Below, in pieces: positions 1 to 8,288 of a DNA stretch of 64,000 nt. Under the pieces are notes generated by a model that saw nothing but the letters and a program-made list of their open reading frames with translations, did no database searches and was not told the origin of the DNA. Position numbers and translations under genes: made by a program. The first letter of the stretch is position 1. Each line of letters opens with the position of its first letter. The DNA is from Enterococcus cecorum DSM 20682 = ATCC 43198 (GTDB taxonomy: Bacteria; Bacillota; Bacilli; Lactobacillales; Enterococcaceae), in NCBI RefSeq assembly GCF_000407565.1, contig NZ_ASWI01000004.1:762001-826000 (forward strand). The letters are read 5' to 3'.

Positions 1-555
1 TCAAAAGCTCCTAATAAGCGTCTCTATGGCGAAAGTATCGAAAATCGCCCAGATACTGTAGAATCGCGTGAAGAATTTGGGCATTTTGAGATTGATACCG
101 TCATCGGTAAGAAAGCAGGTAGTGAAAGTGTCTTACTTACCCTTACGGAGCGTAAAACACGCTATGAAATCATTAAAGTGATTGATGGAAAGGACACGGA
201 TTCTGTTACTTATGCAATCAATCAGATAATCAACGAATACGGTGAGAACATCTTTCAATCTATCACCGCTGACAACGGTTCTGAATTTGCTAATTTAGCC
301 ACTGTCTTAAATGGAAGAATGAAAGTTTACTACACACATCCTTACGCTTCCTCCGAACGTGGCACAAACGAAAACCACAACGGTATCATTAGGAGATTCC
401 TAGCTAAAGGTGAAAGTATCGATTCTAAAGATAGAAGGACACTAGAGTCGATTGCGGATATCATGAATGAGCTACCACGGAAAATCTTGAACTATCAACG
501 TCCTAGAGAAGCATTCCAGCAAGAATGTCTCCTAATAAGTAGTAGCTGCTGCTAA
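1..555 (+). CDS. IS30-family transposase, C-terminal part
   Basis: DDE-type transposase (rve integrase fold) that cuts and joins the ends of an IS30 element. The frame is open from base 1; the first methionine is at 178 but the family-typical stretch GHFEIDTVIG, holding the first catalytic Asp, lies before it, so the start is outside the window. TADNGSEF carries the second Asp and ERGTNENHNGIIRRFLAKG contains the catalytic Glu region. The final residues (ECLLISSSCC) do not resemble the usual family ending, so the last codons may be frame-shifted. The family assignment is firm; activity cannot be judged from this fragment. Confidence 0.9.
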   Translation, partial: SKAPNKRLYGESIENRPDTVESREEFGHFEIDTVIGKKAGSESVLLTLTERKTRYEIIKVIDGKDTDSVTYAINQIINEYGENIFQSITADNGSEFANLATVLNGRMKVYYTHPYASSERGTNENHNGIIRRFLAKGESIDSKDRRTLESIADIMNELPRKILNYQRPREAFQQECLLISSSCC

Positions 556-648
556 TCAATAACTAGTTTAAAATTGATATAAAAGTTAATATAACATGAA
601 TTTTGGGCTATGAAAAAAAGTGTCCAACTTGTTCTTGACAATTAGGGA
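1..648 (+). mobile_element. IS30-family insertion sequence, 3' part
   Basis: The window begins inside an IS30-family element. The transposase frame is open from base 1 and ends at 555. About 90 bp downstream, around 617-641, is a terminal-repeat-like sequence (GTGTCCAACTTG followed by TTCTTGACAA) of the kind seen at IS30 ends. Immediately after it, host coding sequence of a helicase gene begins mid-frame, so the element appears to have inserted into or deleted part of that gene. The left end lies outside the window, so the exact boundary and any target duplication cannot be checked. Confidence 0.8.
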
Positions 649-796
649 ATATTTACAAATCAAAGAAAACAAATTATATTATTACGTCGATGAACAATCA
701 AAAGTAAATTGGATTACAACGAATCATGACAATGAGCAAAATAAGACATTAACAGAGGTGTTCGGAAATATAAATGTGCAATTGAGTACTTTGTAA
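644..796 (+). pseudogene. Helicase gene fragment upstream of a frameshift
   Basis: Directly after the IS end, the second forward frame reads about 50 protein-like residues (EYLQIKENKLYYYVDEQSK and onwards) and stops at 794-796. The downstream frame continues with protein-like sequence before its first ATG (codons for AIEYFVKG just upstream of 802). I read this as one gene with a frameshift near 770-795 whose 5' part was removed by the IS30 element. The fragment itself has no start codon or ribosome site. Confidence 0.6.
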
Positions 797-801
797 AAGG
801 A

Positions 802-3036
802 ATGGCATATATCACCAGTGTTTATTATAAATCTGTAGCTAATAGCCGAAATTTAACATATAGTAATTGTCTGCATTCGATTTTAAAAGTGATGCATTTG
901 GACAATTATAGTGCTGAATATTTGTTCAATAGGATTTTGTCATTGCAAACAGAAGGTAGGGTGAAAAATAGGTTAAAGAGTCAAAGTCTAGCAGTTAGAA
1001 ATTTATATAGTACTGGCTTCAAACTCTATTCATTATTCGATGGCGATGATAATGCGTTAAATACTGATATTATGTTTTATCAAGTTCCTTTTTTTCCAGA
1101 GTATTTTCTCTATGAATTATGTTCAAAAAGTTTAGTCATCGGTATTTCAGCTACTGCAACTGTGCCATCTGTATTAAGTAATTACGATTTGAATTATTTA
1201 CAAATGATGCTTAAAGACAAATTTTATCAACTTAAAGATTATCACCATGAGCATTTAAAGGAAAAATCTAATCAACTCATTCAAGGATATCCTCAAGTCA
1301 AAATGGATTTAATAAAAGTAGAAAATCAACCTTTAGAGTATCTATTTGGTGGTTTTCTCGATGACAAAGTTATTACAAGTTATATTACCGACTTTGTGGG
1401 CTCTATAGATGCGTTTTACTTAGAACGGTTAACAAAAATGTTGAGCGCAATATTTGATTTTTTAACTGATAGTAGTGTACAGTCTATGCTCATTTTTTCG
1501 AACCAATTGATTAATAATCATTCTAAACCTAATATTCATTTGTTTAAACGTGCGGTTCAGCTTTTAAATCAACAATATTTTGAGCACTCATATGACGTGG
1601 ATAGTCTTTTTGTCACATTAAATAGTCAAAATTTTGAAAAGCAAAAAACACAATTACTTAAAAAACTAAGCAAAGGTGAAAAAATAGTTATTTTTACATC
1701 GTATAAGACTGTAGGTGTGGGGCAAAATCTTCAGTATGACATTCCAGAAAATACTCCAGTCATCCAAGTGAATAATCGTAATAGTCATTCAAAGGATATT
1801 GATTGTATTTATTTAGATCTTCCAACACACTTGATTGCGCGTAAAGAAAAAGATAGTAACTCCATGGAGACTATATATCGTGGTATTTTTCAGATGGAAT
1901 ATTTATCTGTAAGAGGAGAAATATCGCCTGCACAATGTAAATATTTTATCTCTCAGTATTTTACCGATGGAAATATCCATTTAGATACCGATAAAACAAG
2001 ATCGATGAATAATAAAGCGATTGCGATTATACAGCAAGCAGTAGGTAGAATTTGCCGAACAAGTAATAAAAATGCAGTGATTAAGCTATATATAGATGAT
2101 AAAGTATTCCAAACCTGTGATTTTTCTGATTTTAAGAACAAAATCAATAATCCCGAGTTTCAAAAAATCATTGAAACAAGCTATAAGAATCATTCGTTTG
2201 AAAAAGCTGAAATCGAATCTTTACAAAATCAGGCGGTCAACCATACTTTGCGATTTAAAAATAAACTTTATCATTTTGTCTATAACAACAAACAATGGAC
2301 AAGTGAACAAATAGCTTATTGGCAGGCGATGCGTCAACATTTGTTAAAATATCCAACGTTATCAACTGAAGCATTTCTTGAATTGGAGGATAACTACCAA
2401 TCTTTTTATATTCAAATGCCAACCCTAAGAAATAGTTATACTTATACTCAAGAACAGGATTTTAGCTATTTACAAATATATTTTGGTATACAAGGTAAAA
2501 GCAATGTTTCAGCTGAGGATGTTAAGTTAAATAAAATTCAGCAAATCACTGAATTAAGTAATTATTTTGAACAGCAAGGATATGCTTTAAGTTTTGAAAG
2601 ACAAGATTACATGTTGTCCCCGGTTGCCTATCAAAACATTTATAAAGGTGCATTAGGAGAAACAATAGGTAAGAAAGTATTAGAGACGCACTTAGATATA
2701 CAGCTAGAGGAAATGCCTGCAGAATACTATGAATTATTTGATTATCATATTCAAAATCAAGTTTATATCGATTTGAAGTATTGGAAAGAATCAAATAAAC
2801 AGCGTGCAACAGAATATTTAGAGCGAATTCATGAAAAATTAATGCGTGTTGGTGGCAAGCGGGCAATTATTATTAATATTTTTGCCAATCGAGCGTATAA
2901 CTATAGTACATCGTATCAAAACCAAATTATTGAGATTCCTTATCTATTTCATAAGAAGCAATTAGATGCTATAAAGCTAAAACAATTAGAAGATTTTATA
3001 AAGGAGACGATAGCTAGTGACGACAATTCTAACTAA
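802..3036 (+). CDS. SF2 helicase with C-terminal nuclease-like domain, 5'-truncated
   Basis: Likely a DNA or RNA translocase with a fused nuclease, of defence or repair type. Visible helicase motifs are SATAT near residue 116 (motif III), TSYKTVGVGQNL near 298 (motif V region) and QAVGRICRTS near 412 (motif VI). Walker A and DEAD boxes are absent because the N-terminal half was lost to the IS30 element and a frameshift. Near the C-terminus, GALGETIG (about 617) and FDYHIQNQVYIDLKYW (about 645-660) resemble a PD-(D/E)XK nuclease core with its Asp and IDLK. The next gene overlaps by 20 bp and starts on a ribosome site inside this one, so the two were translated together. As it stands the protein lacks its ATPase site and is probably inactive. 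I do not recognise the family by name. Confidence 0.7.
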   Translation: MAYITSVYYKSVANSRNLTYSNCLHSILKVMHLDNYSAEYLFNRILSLQTEGRVKNRLKSQSLAVRNLYSTGFKLYSLFDGDDNALNTDIMFYQVPFFPEYFLYELCSKSLVIGISATATVPSVLSNYDLNYLQMMLKDKFYQLKDYHHEHLKEKSNQLIQGYPQVKMDLIKVENQPLEYLFGGFLDDKVITSYITDFVGSIDAFYLERLTKMLSAIFDFLTDSSVQSMLIFSNQLINNHSKPNIHLFKRAVQLLNQQYFEHSYDVDSLFVTLNSQNFEKQKTQLLKKLSKGEKIVIFTSYKTVGVGQNLQYDIPENTPVIQVNNRNSHSKDIDCIYLDLPTHLIARKEKDSNSMETIYRGIFQMEYLSVRGEISPAQCKYFISQYFTDGNIHLDTDKTRSMNNKAIAIIQQAVGRICRTSNKNAVIKLYIDDKVFQTCDFSDFKNKINNPEFQKIIETSYKNHSFEKAEIESLQNQAVNHTLRFKNKLYHFVYNNKQWTSEQIAYWQAMRQHLLKYPTLSTEAFLELEDNYQSFYIQMPTLRNSYTYTQEQDFSYLQIYFGIQGKSNVSAEDVKLNKIQQITELSNYFEQQGYALSFERQDYMLSPVAYQNIYKGALGETIGKKVLETHLDIQLEEMPAEYYELFDYHIQNQVYIDLKYWKESNKQRATEYLERIHEKLMRVGGKRAIIINIFANRAYNYSTSYQNQIIEIPYLFHKKQLDAIKLKQLEDFIKETIASDDNSN

Positions 3037-5005
3037 TAAATTAAAAATAAAGTATGATTTGGAAAAAATTCAGCGAGACTATGATTTTATTAAAATTATT
3101 AGGGAAGACAAAACAATATACGGTGCGCACATTCTCGACTTGGATTTTGTCAAAGTTGACGCTATTGTATTTGAAAATGGACATTCACTCGTGTTGATGT
3201 ACCGAAAAAATAAGCATTCTAGCTATACATTTAATGAGTATTTTAGAAATAGTCCTTACATGGATTCCTATCGTGCAATGGATGTCTCCTGTAAAGATCT
3301 AGTTGAAAATAATGGGTTGCTACAACTATTTTTGAATGCGTTAAGTAATTATAGTTCAGATGATTTAAAGTATAATAATTTAACAGGTAATCTTTTTATC
3401 ACACATCCAGCGTTGATTGTCAAAAAAGTAAAAGATCAACCTATGCAGTTGGACGCATTGCAAGTAAAAGTAGATAAAGAAGAGACATTAAATTTTTCAG
3501 CCAATAGATTTAATTCTGTGAAATATAGAAATAAGATGAAAATAGAGGACAAAAAATTTAGATCTTTACCTAAATATGAATTGCTTTCCAATGGTACGCT
3601 TAAACGACATCATAAAGGAGAAGCAAAGCAATTATTTGTTCAAAGAGCCATTGATAATGAAAAAGCTTCAATTCCATTTTTGGATATTTCAAGTTTTGAA
3701 AAGTTTAATGCGTCTAAAATGGGGATGATGTCGGATTTGTTAGAACGATTTGAAATATATTTTGGTGAATATGTCCATTTAGAATTTGTAGAATATACAG
3801 ATGTACGACAAGCTTTGATTCAATCGGAGAGGTTTGAACTGGTCAATCATGAATTGGGTACTGCACTATATATCATTGACAAGATTTGTGATGAACATTC
3901 GAAAGTAGAGTTAAAACGTATTCAGCATATCTTGCTAGATAAATATGGATTAAAAAGTCGCATTGTCAAACATCCACAAAAAGATGCGATGAATATTGTG
4001 TATGTACATGAAAGAGAATACTATGAAAAGCAGCAATTAGTAGACCCTTATATCAATGACAAGGCATTTATAACACATCATTTGACAGTAGAAGGTTTTC
4101 TAGAAAATGAAGAGTTAACGATTGAAGTAATTCTTAAAGAGTTGCTGATTAAAAAGGATTTAGAAAAGCAGCAGATCTCTCTTTTGGATTGGTCCGACTT
4201 TCAATTTGAGCACGAATGGATTTTTATTAATAAAATTTCAGGTGAAGAGAACAGATATTTAGGGATGAAAATTTATCCAAATGGGCATTTTGTTTTTACG
4301 GAATTTGAAAATACATTATCTAGAAGTCACGAATATAATCAATATGCAGATATTTTAGCGTCAAGTAAAGCAGAGGGATTGATTATTGACCATCATAAAA
4401 ATATAAATGTGATTGTGCAAACTAAATTGTATTCACTACAAGAAATGCATCAAATCCGGCGAATATTCAAACAAACAAAGGAAAATCAGAAATATTTCAA
4501 AGATGAATTGGCTGATTTACTAGATCATATTTCAACTCAAACAAAGAGTCAAAGTATCATTTCAGAAGTTTCTGATATAAAAGAATATTTGGATAGTGTG
4601 AACGAACCGGAAATTAGTCAACAATATTTTGTCCAAAAATTACACCACAAAACATTGAAACAGAAAGTGAATGATTATTTTGTGATGAATTATCAAAAGC
4701 ATCTATTTCCTTATTTTAGAAATCAGCAAAACAAATCAGAAATATACAGAGGCAGCTTAGATATTCATTATTGGCAGATTGATGAGAAGCGAGCTCAATA
4801 CTGTGTAGGGGAAAAAAGTAAGAATCCTAAGCAGAAGATGGACAAAGGTGTGATCATTCGTGAAGTTCAAGCAATAGGTGATGCTCCAGTATTTTTTGAT
4901 GAACTCTTACCTTTAATGGATGTGGATTTTGTGCGTTTAGGTTCATTAACCGTGCTGCCGTTTCCATTTAAATATTTACGTGAATATGCAAAGAAATATA
5001 AATAA
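3017..5005 (+). CDS. Unrecognised 662-residue protein coupled to the helicase
   Basis: I do not recognise this protein. It starts at GTG 3017 with AAGGAGA at 3001-3007 and overlaps the helicase-nuclease gene by 20 bp, so it was probably its functional partner. It is rich in Lys, Glu, Asp, Tyr and Phe, has no signal peptide or membrane segment, and carries no nucleotide-binding loop that I can see. The C-terminal 100 residues (around IHYWQIDEKRAQYCVGEKSK and VLPFPFKYLREYAKKY) look like the best-structured part. The frame is intact over its whole length although the upstream partner is broken. Codon use is more A+T-rich than in the core genes to the right, consistent with horizontal gain. Pairing of a helicase-nuclease with a large unknown protein suggests an anti-phage module, which is inference only. 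Confidence 0.7.
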   Translation: MTTILTNKLKIKYDLEKIQRDYDFIKIIREDKTIYGAHILDLDFVKVDAIVFENGHSLVLMYRKNKHSSYTFNEYFRNSPYMDSYRAMDVSCKDLVENNGLLQLFLNALSNYSSDDLKYNNLTGNLFITHPALIVKKVKDQPMQLDALQVKVDKEETLNFSANRFNSVKYRNKMKIEDKKFRSLPKYELLSNGTLKRHHKGEAKQLFVQRAIDNEKASIPFLDISSFEKFNASKMGMMSDLLERFEIYFGEYVHLEFVEYTDVRQALIQSERFELVNHELGTALYIIDKICDEHSKVELKRIQHILLDKYGLKSRIVKHPQKDAMNIVYVHEREYYEKQQLVDPYINDKAFITHHLTVEGFLENEELTIEVILKELLIKKDLEKQQISLLDWSDFQFEHEWIFINKISGEENRYLGMKIYPNGHFVFTEFENTLSRSHEYNQYADILASSKAEGLIIDHHKNINVIVQTKLYSLQEMHQIRRIFKQTKENQKYFKDELADLLDHISTQTKSQSIISEVSDIKEYLDSVNEPEISQQYFVQKLHHKTLKQKVNDYFVMNYQKHLFPYFRNQQNKSEIYRGSLDIHYWQIDEKRAQYCVGEKSKNPKQKMDKGVIIREVQAIGDAPVFFDELLPLMDVDFVRLGSLTVLPFPFKYLREYAKKYK

Positions 5006-5039
5006 ACCATCTCCACCTAAAAAACAAGGATATTTTACA

Positions 5040-5068
5040 TTGTGTAACCGCTATAAACTTGATAAAAT
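5040..5068 (+). promoter_or_regulatory. Promoter of the SEL1-repeat gene
   Basis: TTGTGT (5040-5045), a 17-bp spacer and TAAAAT (5063-5068) lie 29 bp before the ATG at 5098. An almost identical promoter is repeated at 7469-7497 in front of the GNAT gene, differing in only a few spacer bases. The spacer here holds GTAACCGCTAT where the other copy has the palindrome GTAACCGTTAC. Confidence 0.6.
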
Positions 5069-5097
5069 AAAGAAAAAACGGAAATCAGGTAAACGTA

Positions 5098-6600
5098 ATG
5101 TATATTGAAGATATGACTGCAGAAGAAATCAATCGCATGCCTAAGCTAAAATATCGAGAACGGATGGATAATGAATTGGCCTATCAGTGGTTGTTTCGTT
5201 GCTTTGTGAATGAAAAGGATTATCCCAAAACCTATCAGATAATACAAAATGCATTAGATCACGACAATGACACCTTGTATTATCTCAATCCATTTGAGGT
5301 AGTGCGTCGTTTGTACTGGGCGGATGAAAATCAGTATTGTCCTAAAGAAATATTTATATTCATGGAAAAAGCTTTTCGTGATCAGCTCTATTTGCTTTTA
5401 GATCCGTTAGCGGCGGATTTTCTCGGGGATTTATTCTATTTGTCAAGATTTCGACATTTGAATGAGAAAAAAGCCATCAAGTACTACACCGTTGCGGCGA
5501 AAGAAGGACTATCAAATGCGATGGCGCGTTTAGGTATCCTATACTATCGACAACATCGGCTAAAAAAGGCTTATCCATTTTTGTTAAAGGCGAGTATGCT
5601 AGGTGATTCGGAAGCAAAATATCAATTAGCCGAACTCTATTGGCATGGCGAAGGAGTAGAACAAGATTTATTTTTGGCTAATAAACTTTATCAAGAAGTC
5701 CAAAAGCAACTAGAGGATAGTGAAGCAAAGGTGCGTGCGATGATTCGCCTTTCTCAGTATAAGCGGATGGTGGCAGAGGCTGAGGAAAGATTTTTGGATA
5801 ATATTAGATTGTTGCACAAGGCTGAGCAAATATATTTCGAGTTAGGCCAACAAACAGCCGGCATCGATGAAAGTCTAGAGGAGGAAATCAATCAAGAATT
5901 AACCATTGTGAAACAAGCCATCAAGCAAAGAAGGGGAATTTCTGGCTTACGATGGATAAATGTGCACACTTCGCTACATGAATTAGAAGCCAGTCTGTGG
6001 CACGAAGGCGATATTGAAGATTTATTGCGACTATCCAAGAGTGAATACTTCCAAAAAGCAGTGCCATTCCAATGTCCAAACAATCAGTGGGAAGCATTAA
6101 ATTTGATTCAAACCAAACTGCTTGACCAAAATATATTTGCAATTCGTGTGAGAGATAGCCAGTTCAAATATCAAAATGAAGACGATCAGCGCCAATTTCC
6201 TTTAGTTGAAGCACCGTTAGATTTTGATGAAAATAAAATCACTCATTATATAAAAAATCGCGAGTTTACGTCCGATGTTCTCAATACGATTGGTTTTGTG
6301 CATTTTGAACCCTTGATGAAAACGAAAAATAAAGAATACCGTCTGCATTATTATTTTGAAAATGAAGAGATTGCTCGAAGTTACACTGAAGAAATCTTTG
6401 AGAAAATGCTGAGTTATGCCTTTTATCGATTAGATGCTAAAAAGGTTTGGATAGGTACTTTGAAGGATGATGAAACGAGACTTGAATTTTTACGTAAAAA
6501 CGGCTTTAAATCAGAGCCTTCTGAAAAATTACCTTTTGTGGATGACCGAAAAGATGTACACTATTATTGTTTGCTTGAGCGTTTTTGGGACAGTTATTAA
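5098..6600 (+). CDS. SEL1/TPR-repeat protein with GNAT-like C-terminal domain
   Basis: A 500-residue cytoplasmic protein. Residues about 115-205 contain SEL1-like helical repeats (AIKYYTVAAKEGLSNAMARLG, then AYPFLLKASMLGDSEAKYQLAELYWHGEG), usually protein-binding scaffolds. The C-terminal 130 residues read like a GNAT acetyltransferase: TIGFVHFEPL, then a segment ending ARSYTEEIFEKMLSYAFYRL, then a DDETRLEFLRKNGF helix-turn typical of RimJ/RimL-type enzymes. The acetyl-CoA loop is degenerate, so activity is uncertain. A promoter sits at 5040-5068 and the small gene at 6624 follows 23 bp downstream, so the two are probably one operon. The substrate or partner is unknown. Confidence 0.75.
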   Translation: MYIEDMTAEEINRMPKLKYRERMDNELAYQWLFRCFVNEKDYPKTYQIIQNALDHDNDTLYYLNPFEVVRRLYWADENQYCPKEIFIFMEKAFRDQLYLLLDPLAADFLGDLFYLSRFRHLNEKKAIKYYTVAAKEGLSNAMARLGILYYRQHRLKKAYPFLLKASMLGDSEAKYQLAELYWHGEGVEQDLFLANKLYQEVQKQLEDSEAKVRAMIRLSQYKRMVAEAEERFLDNIRLLHKAEQIYFELGQQTAGIDESLEEEINQELTIVKQAIKQRRGISGLRWINVHTSLHELEASLWHEGDIEDLLRLSKSEYFQKAVPFQCPNNQWEALNLIQTKLLDQNIFAIRVRDSQFKYQNEDDQRQFPLVEAPLDFDENKITHYIKNREFTSDVLNTIGFVHFEPLMKTKNKEYRLHYYFENEEIARSYTEEIFEKMLSYAFYRLDAKKVWIGTLKDDETRLEFLRKNGFKSEPSEKLPFVDDRKDVHYYCLLERFWDSY

Positions 6601-6623
6601 CATGTTGCGAAATGAGGGATTCG

Positions 6624-7115
6624 ATGCGTACCGACTTATTTATGAATCAAGAAGACCAATTAAATCAAGAGATATTAAACTACCTCGAGCGGATGAAATT
6701 CTCAGGCGTTGCGCATTATTTTTGTTGCTGGTCATATGGTTGGGCGAGAATCTTTCATCTAATGGATCGTTGGACAGGAATCACTACGACGACCGTATCC
6801 CCAATTATCCAAATGATATTGCGCTGTGATTTGCTCATTTTTACCAAAGATGAAATTTTGATAAAGCGTGTGAAGTTATTTGGCAAAGAGAGCCTACCAG
6901 CGCATTTAGATAACAAACATTTGGTGCGATTGTCTCGAAAAAATATCCAATCGTTACAAGTCAAACCGATAAAGAGTAGATTTATTGGTGAAGGCGGATA
7001 TGAAATTATGGTTCAAGCGGATAAAAAATATTATTTTGAAATTCACAATCTTACTGACAATAGCTTTTCTGCTGTAAATTTCAAACAGATGTTGCGACAA
7101 GGATATTTCGAGTGA
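6624..7115 (+). CDS. Hypothetical protein of 163 residues
   Basis: Not recognised. I place the start at ATG 6624 (MRTDLFMNQEDQ) because TGAGGG at 6613-6618 is well spaced; the frame is open upstream to 6585 but without a ribosome site. The protein is soluble. Its second half (from about residue 60) alternates short beta-like stretches, including EGGYEIMVQADKKYYFEIHN, and might be a PH-like or small beta-barrel domain. It lies 23 bp after the SEL1-GNAT gene on the same strand and before two terminators, so it is likely the last gene of that operon. Confidence 0.6.
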   Translation: MRTDLFMNQEDQLNQEILNYLERMKFSGVAHYFCCWSYGWARIFHLMDRWTGITTTTVSPIIQMILRCDLLIFTKDEILIKRVKLFGKESLPAHLDNKHLVRLSRKNIQSLQVKPIKSRFIGEGGYEIMVQADKKYYFEIHNLTDNSFSAVNFKQMLRQGYFE

Positions 7116-7203
7116 AAAGGTATGGAAATGAGTGATTTTACTTGAAATAGATTCAACAAATGAGCATAATAAATTTATAGATGAGTGGTCAGCTCATGGT
7201 CAA

Positions 7204-7311
7204 TCTGATATTAATCTTGAACGTAATGGTCAAGTGGTGGCGGACACCGGAACTAAATCCGATATTGCTCTTGAACATAAGGGTCAAATGGTGGCAGACA
7301 CCAGAATAAAC
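7204..7311 (+). repeat. Two tandem 54-bp imperfect repeats
   Basis: Units at 7204-7257 and 7258-7311 match at most positions and keep a common reading frame. They encode SDINLERNGQVVADTGTK followed by SDIALEHKGQMVADTRIN. The enclosing frame (about 7132-7368) runs through a terminator hairpin, so it does not look like an intact gene. I read it as the remnant of a repeat protein. No family is recognised. Confidence 0.55.
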
Positions 7312-7323
7312 CGACTAATAAGA

Positions 7324-7357
7324 ACGACTCACACAGGTATTGGTGGGCCGTTTTTTT
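7324..7357 (+). terminator. Rho-independent terminator
   Basis: The arms ACGACTCAC (7324-7332) and GTGGGCCGT (7343-7351) pair with one mismatch and one G-U, followed by seven T. It ends the SEL1/6624 operon or the remnant behind it. Confidence 0.7.
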
Positions 7358-7429
7358 ATATACAGTAATCTTAAGTATAAATTATGAGACAAATTTAGAC
7401 TCAAAATCATCAATTTTTTGAAAATCTAA

Positions 7430-7457
7430 AGTCAGGTACCTTTTGCCTGGCTTTTTT
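7430..7457 (+). terminator. Second rho-independent terminator
   Basis: The arms AGTCAGG (7430-7436) and CCTGGCT (7446-7452), with one G-U pair, are followed by a T run to 7457. It lies directly upstream of the GNAT promoter at 7469 and insulates it from the previous unit. Confidence 0.75.
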
Positions 7458-7468
7458 AATAGATACTG

Positions 7469-7497
7469 TTGTGTAACCGTTACAAACTTGATAAAAT
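7469..7497 (+). promoter_or_regulatory. Promoter of the GNAT gene, copy of the one at 5040
   Basis: TTGTGT (7469-7474), 17 bp, TAAAAT (7492-7497). The spacer begins inside the perfect palindrome GTAACCGTTAC (7473-7483), a possible operator between the -35 and -10 elements. The surrounding 30 bases are nearly identical to those at 5040-5070. Confidence 0.6.
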
Positions 7498-7543
7498 AAA
7501 TTAAAAATAACAATTATGAATGAACTAATTGAGGTGTTTCTGC

Positions 7544-8092
7544 ATGAAAATAACGACTGAAAGATTACTGCTTAGACCATGGGAAGATAGCGATGCGGCT
7601 AATCTATATCAATATGCCAAAGATCCACAAGTTGGACCGCGAGCGGGTTGGCCACCACATGAAAGCCAAGTCCAAAGTTTAGCAATCATTCAGACTGTGC
7701 TGCGTGATCCATATTCTTTTGCTGTATGTCTAAAGGAAAGCGAAGAAATGATTGGTGCCATTGGATTTCATGACTCGCATTCGCCACACATTCATCCTGA
7801 AAATCATGAAAAAGAGTTAGGATACTGGTTAGGCGTACCGTTTTGGGGACAAGGACTCATGCCAGAAGCAATCGAGGCGATGTTGGCTTTTGGGTTTGAA
7901 GAACTCCTACTTAATACGATTTGGTGTGGCTACTATGAAGGAAATGAACAATCCAAACGCGCACAAGAAAAATGTGGCTTTACCTACCACCATACACTCG
8001 AAAATGTCGATGTGCCTCTACTAAAGGAAGTCCGTACCGAGCATTTCACTCGATTAACCAAAGAAGAATGGCATGTGAAAAGAGGAAAATAA
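7544..8092 (+). CDS. GNAT acetyltransferase, RimJ/RimL type
   Basis: Transfers an acetyl group from acetyl-CoA to an amine on a protein or small molecule; the target is not known. It begins with the RimJ/L signature TERLLLRPWEDSDA, has GAIGFHD in the central sheet, ELGYWLGVPFWGQGLMPEA as the acetyl-CoA-binding loop and ends with the helix SKRAQEKCGFTYHH. The start at ATG 7544 is chosen because GAGGTG (7531-7536) precedes it by 7 bp; a TTG at 7529 is less likely. It is 182 residues, normal for the family. The small gene at 8094 follows after one base and is probably co-translated. Confidence 0.88.
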   Translation: MKITTERLLLRPWEDSDAANLYQYAKDPQVGPRAGWPPHESQVQSLAIIQTVLRDPYSFAVCLKESEEMIGAIGFHDSHSPHIHPENHEKELGYWLGVPFWGQGLMPEAIEAMLAFGFEELLLNTIWCGYYEGNEQSKRAQEKCGFTYHHTLENVDVPLLKEVRTEHFTRLTKEEWHVKRGK

Positions 8093-8093
8093 A

Positions 8094-8288
8094 ATGGACC
8101 GACTCACAAAATTTGAAGCGATGTTAAATGAAATCATGACCACAGCTGCAAAAGAAAAACAACAAATGGATGCACTCAAATTAGCCGGCAAAGAAAAAAG
8201 TGCGACTTATCGACAACTGATGGCCAACCGCTTAATGTACACGCGAATAATAGGACTATATAAGCAATATGGATTGGTGGATGAATAA
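8094..8288 (+). CDS. Small hypothetical protein, 64 residues
   Basis: Not recognised. A short, charged, helical protein (KFEAMLNEIMTTAAKEKQQMD) with no membrane segment. It starts one base after the GNAT stop with GAGG at 8082-8085, so it is translationally coupled. The next coding frame (ATP-grasp) begins at its stop codon. The reading frame looks natural and is likely a real gene. Confidence 0.6.
   Translation: MDRLTKFEAMLNEIMTTAAKEKQQMDALKLAGKEKSATYRQLMANRLMYTRIIGLYKQYGLVDE

Noticed and set aside
3017-5005. Argonaute/PIWI-like identity for the 662-residue protein
   Set aside because: A few C-terminal phrases look suggestive, but I see no catalytic tetrad or MID-type motif, so I leave it unnamed.
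6467-6829. 120-codon frame overlapping the SEL1 gene end and the next gene
   Set aside because: It lies across two better-supported genes in another frame and has no ribosome site.
7132-7368. 78-codon open frame as a gene
   Set aside because: It lacks a ribosome site and runs through a clear terminator stem; I keep only the repeat as a feature.
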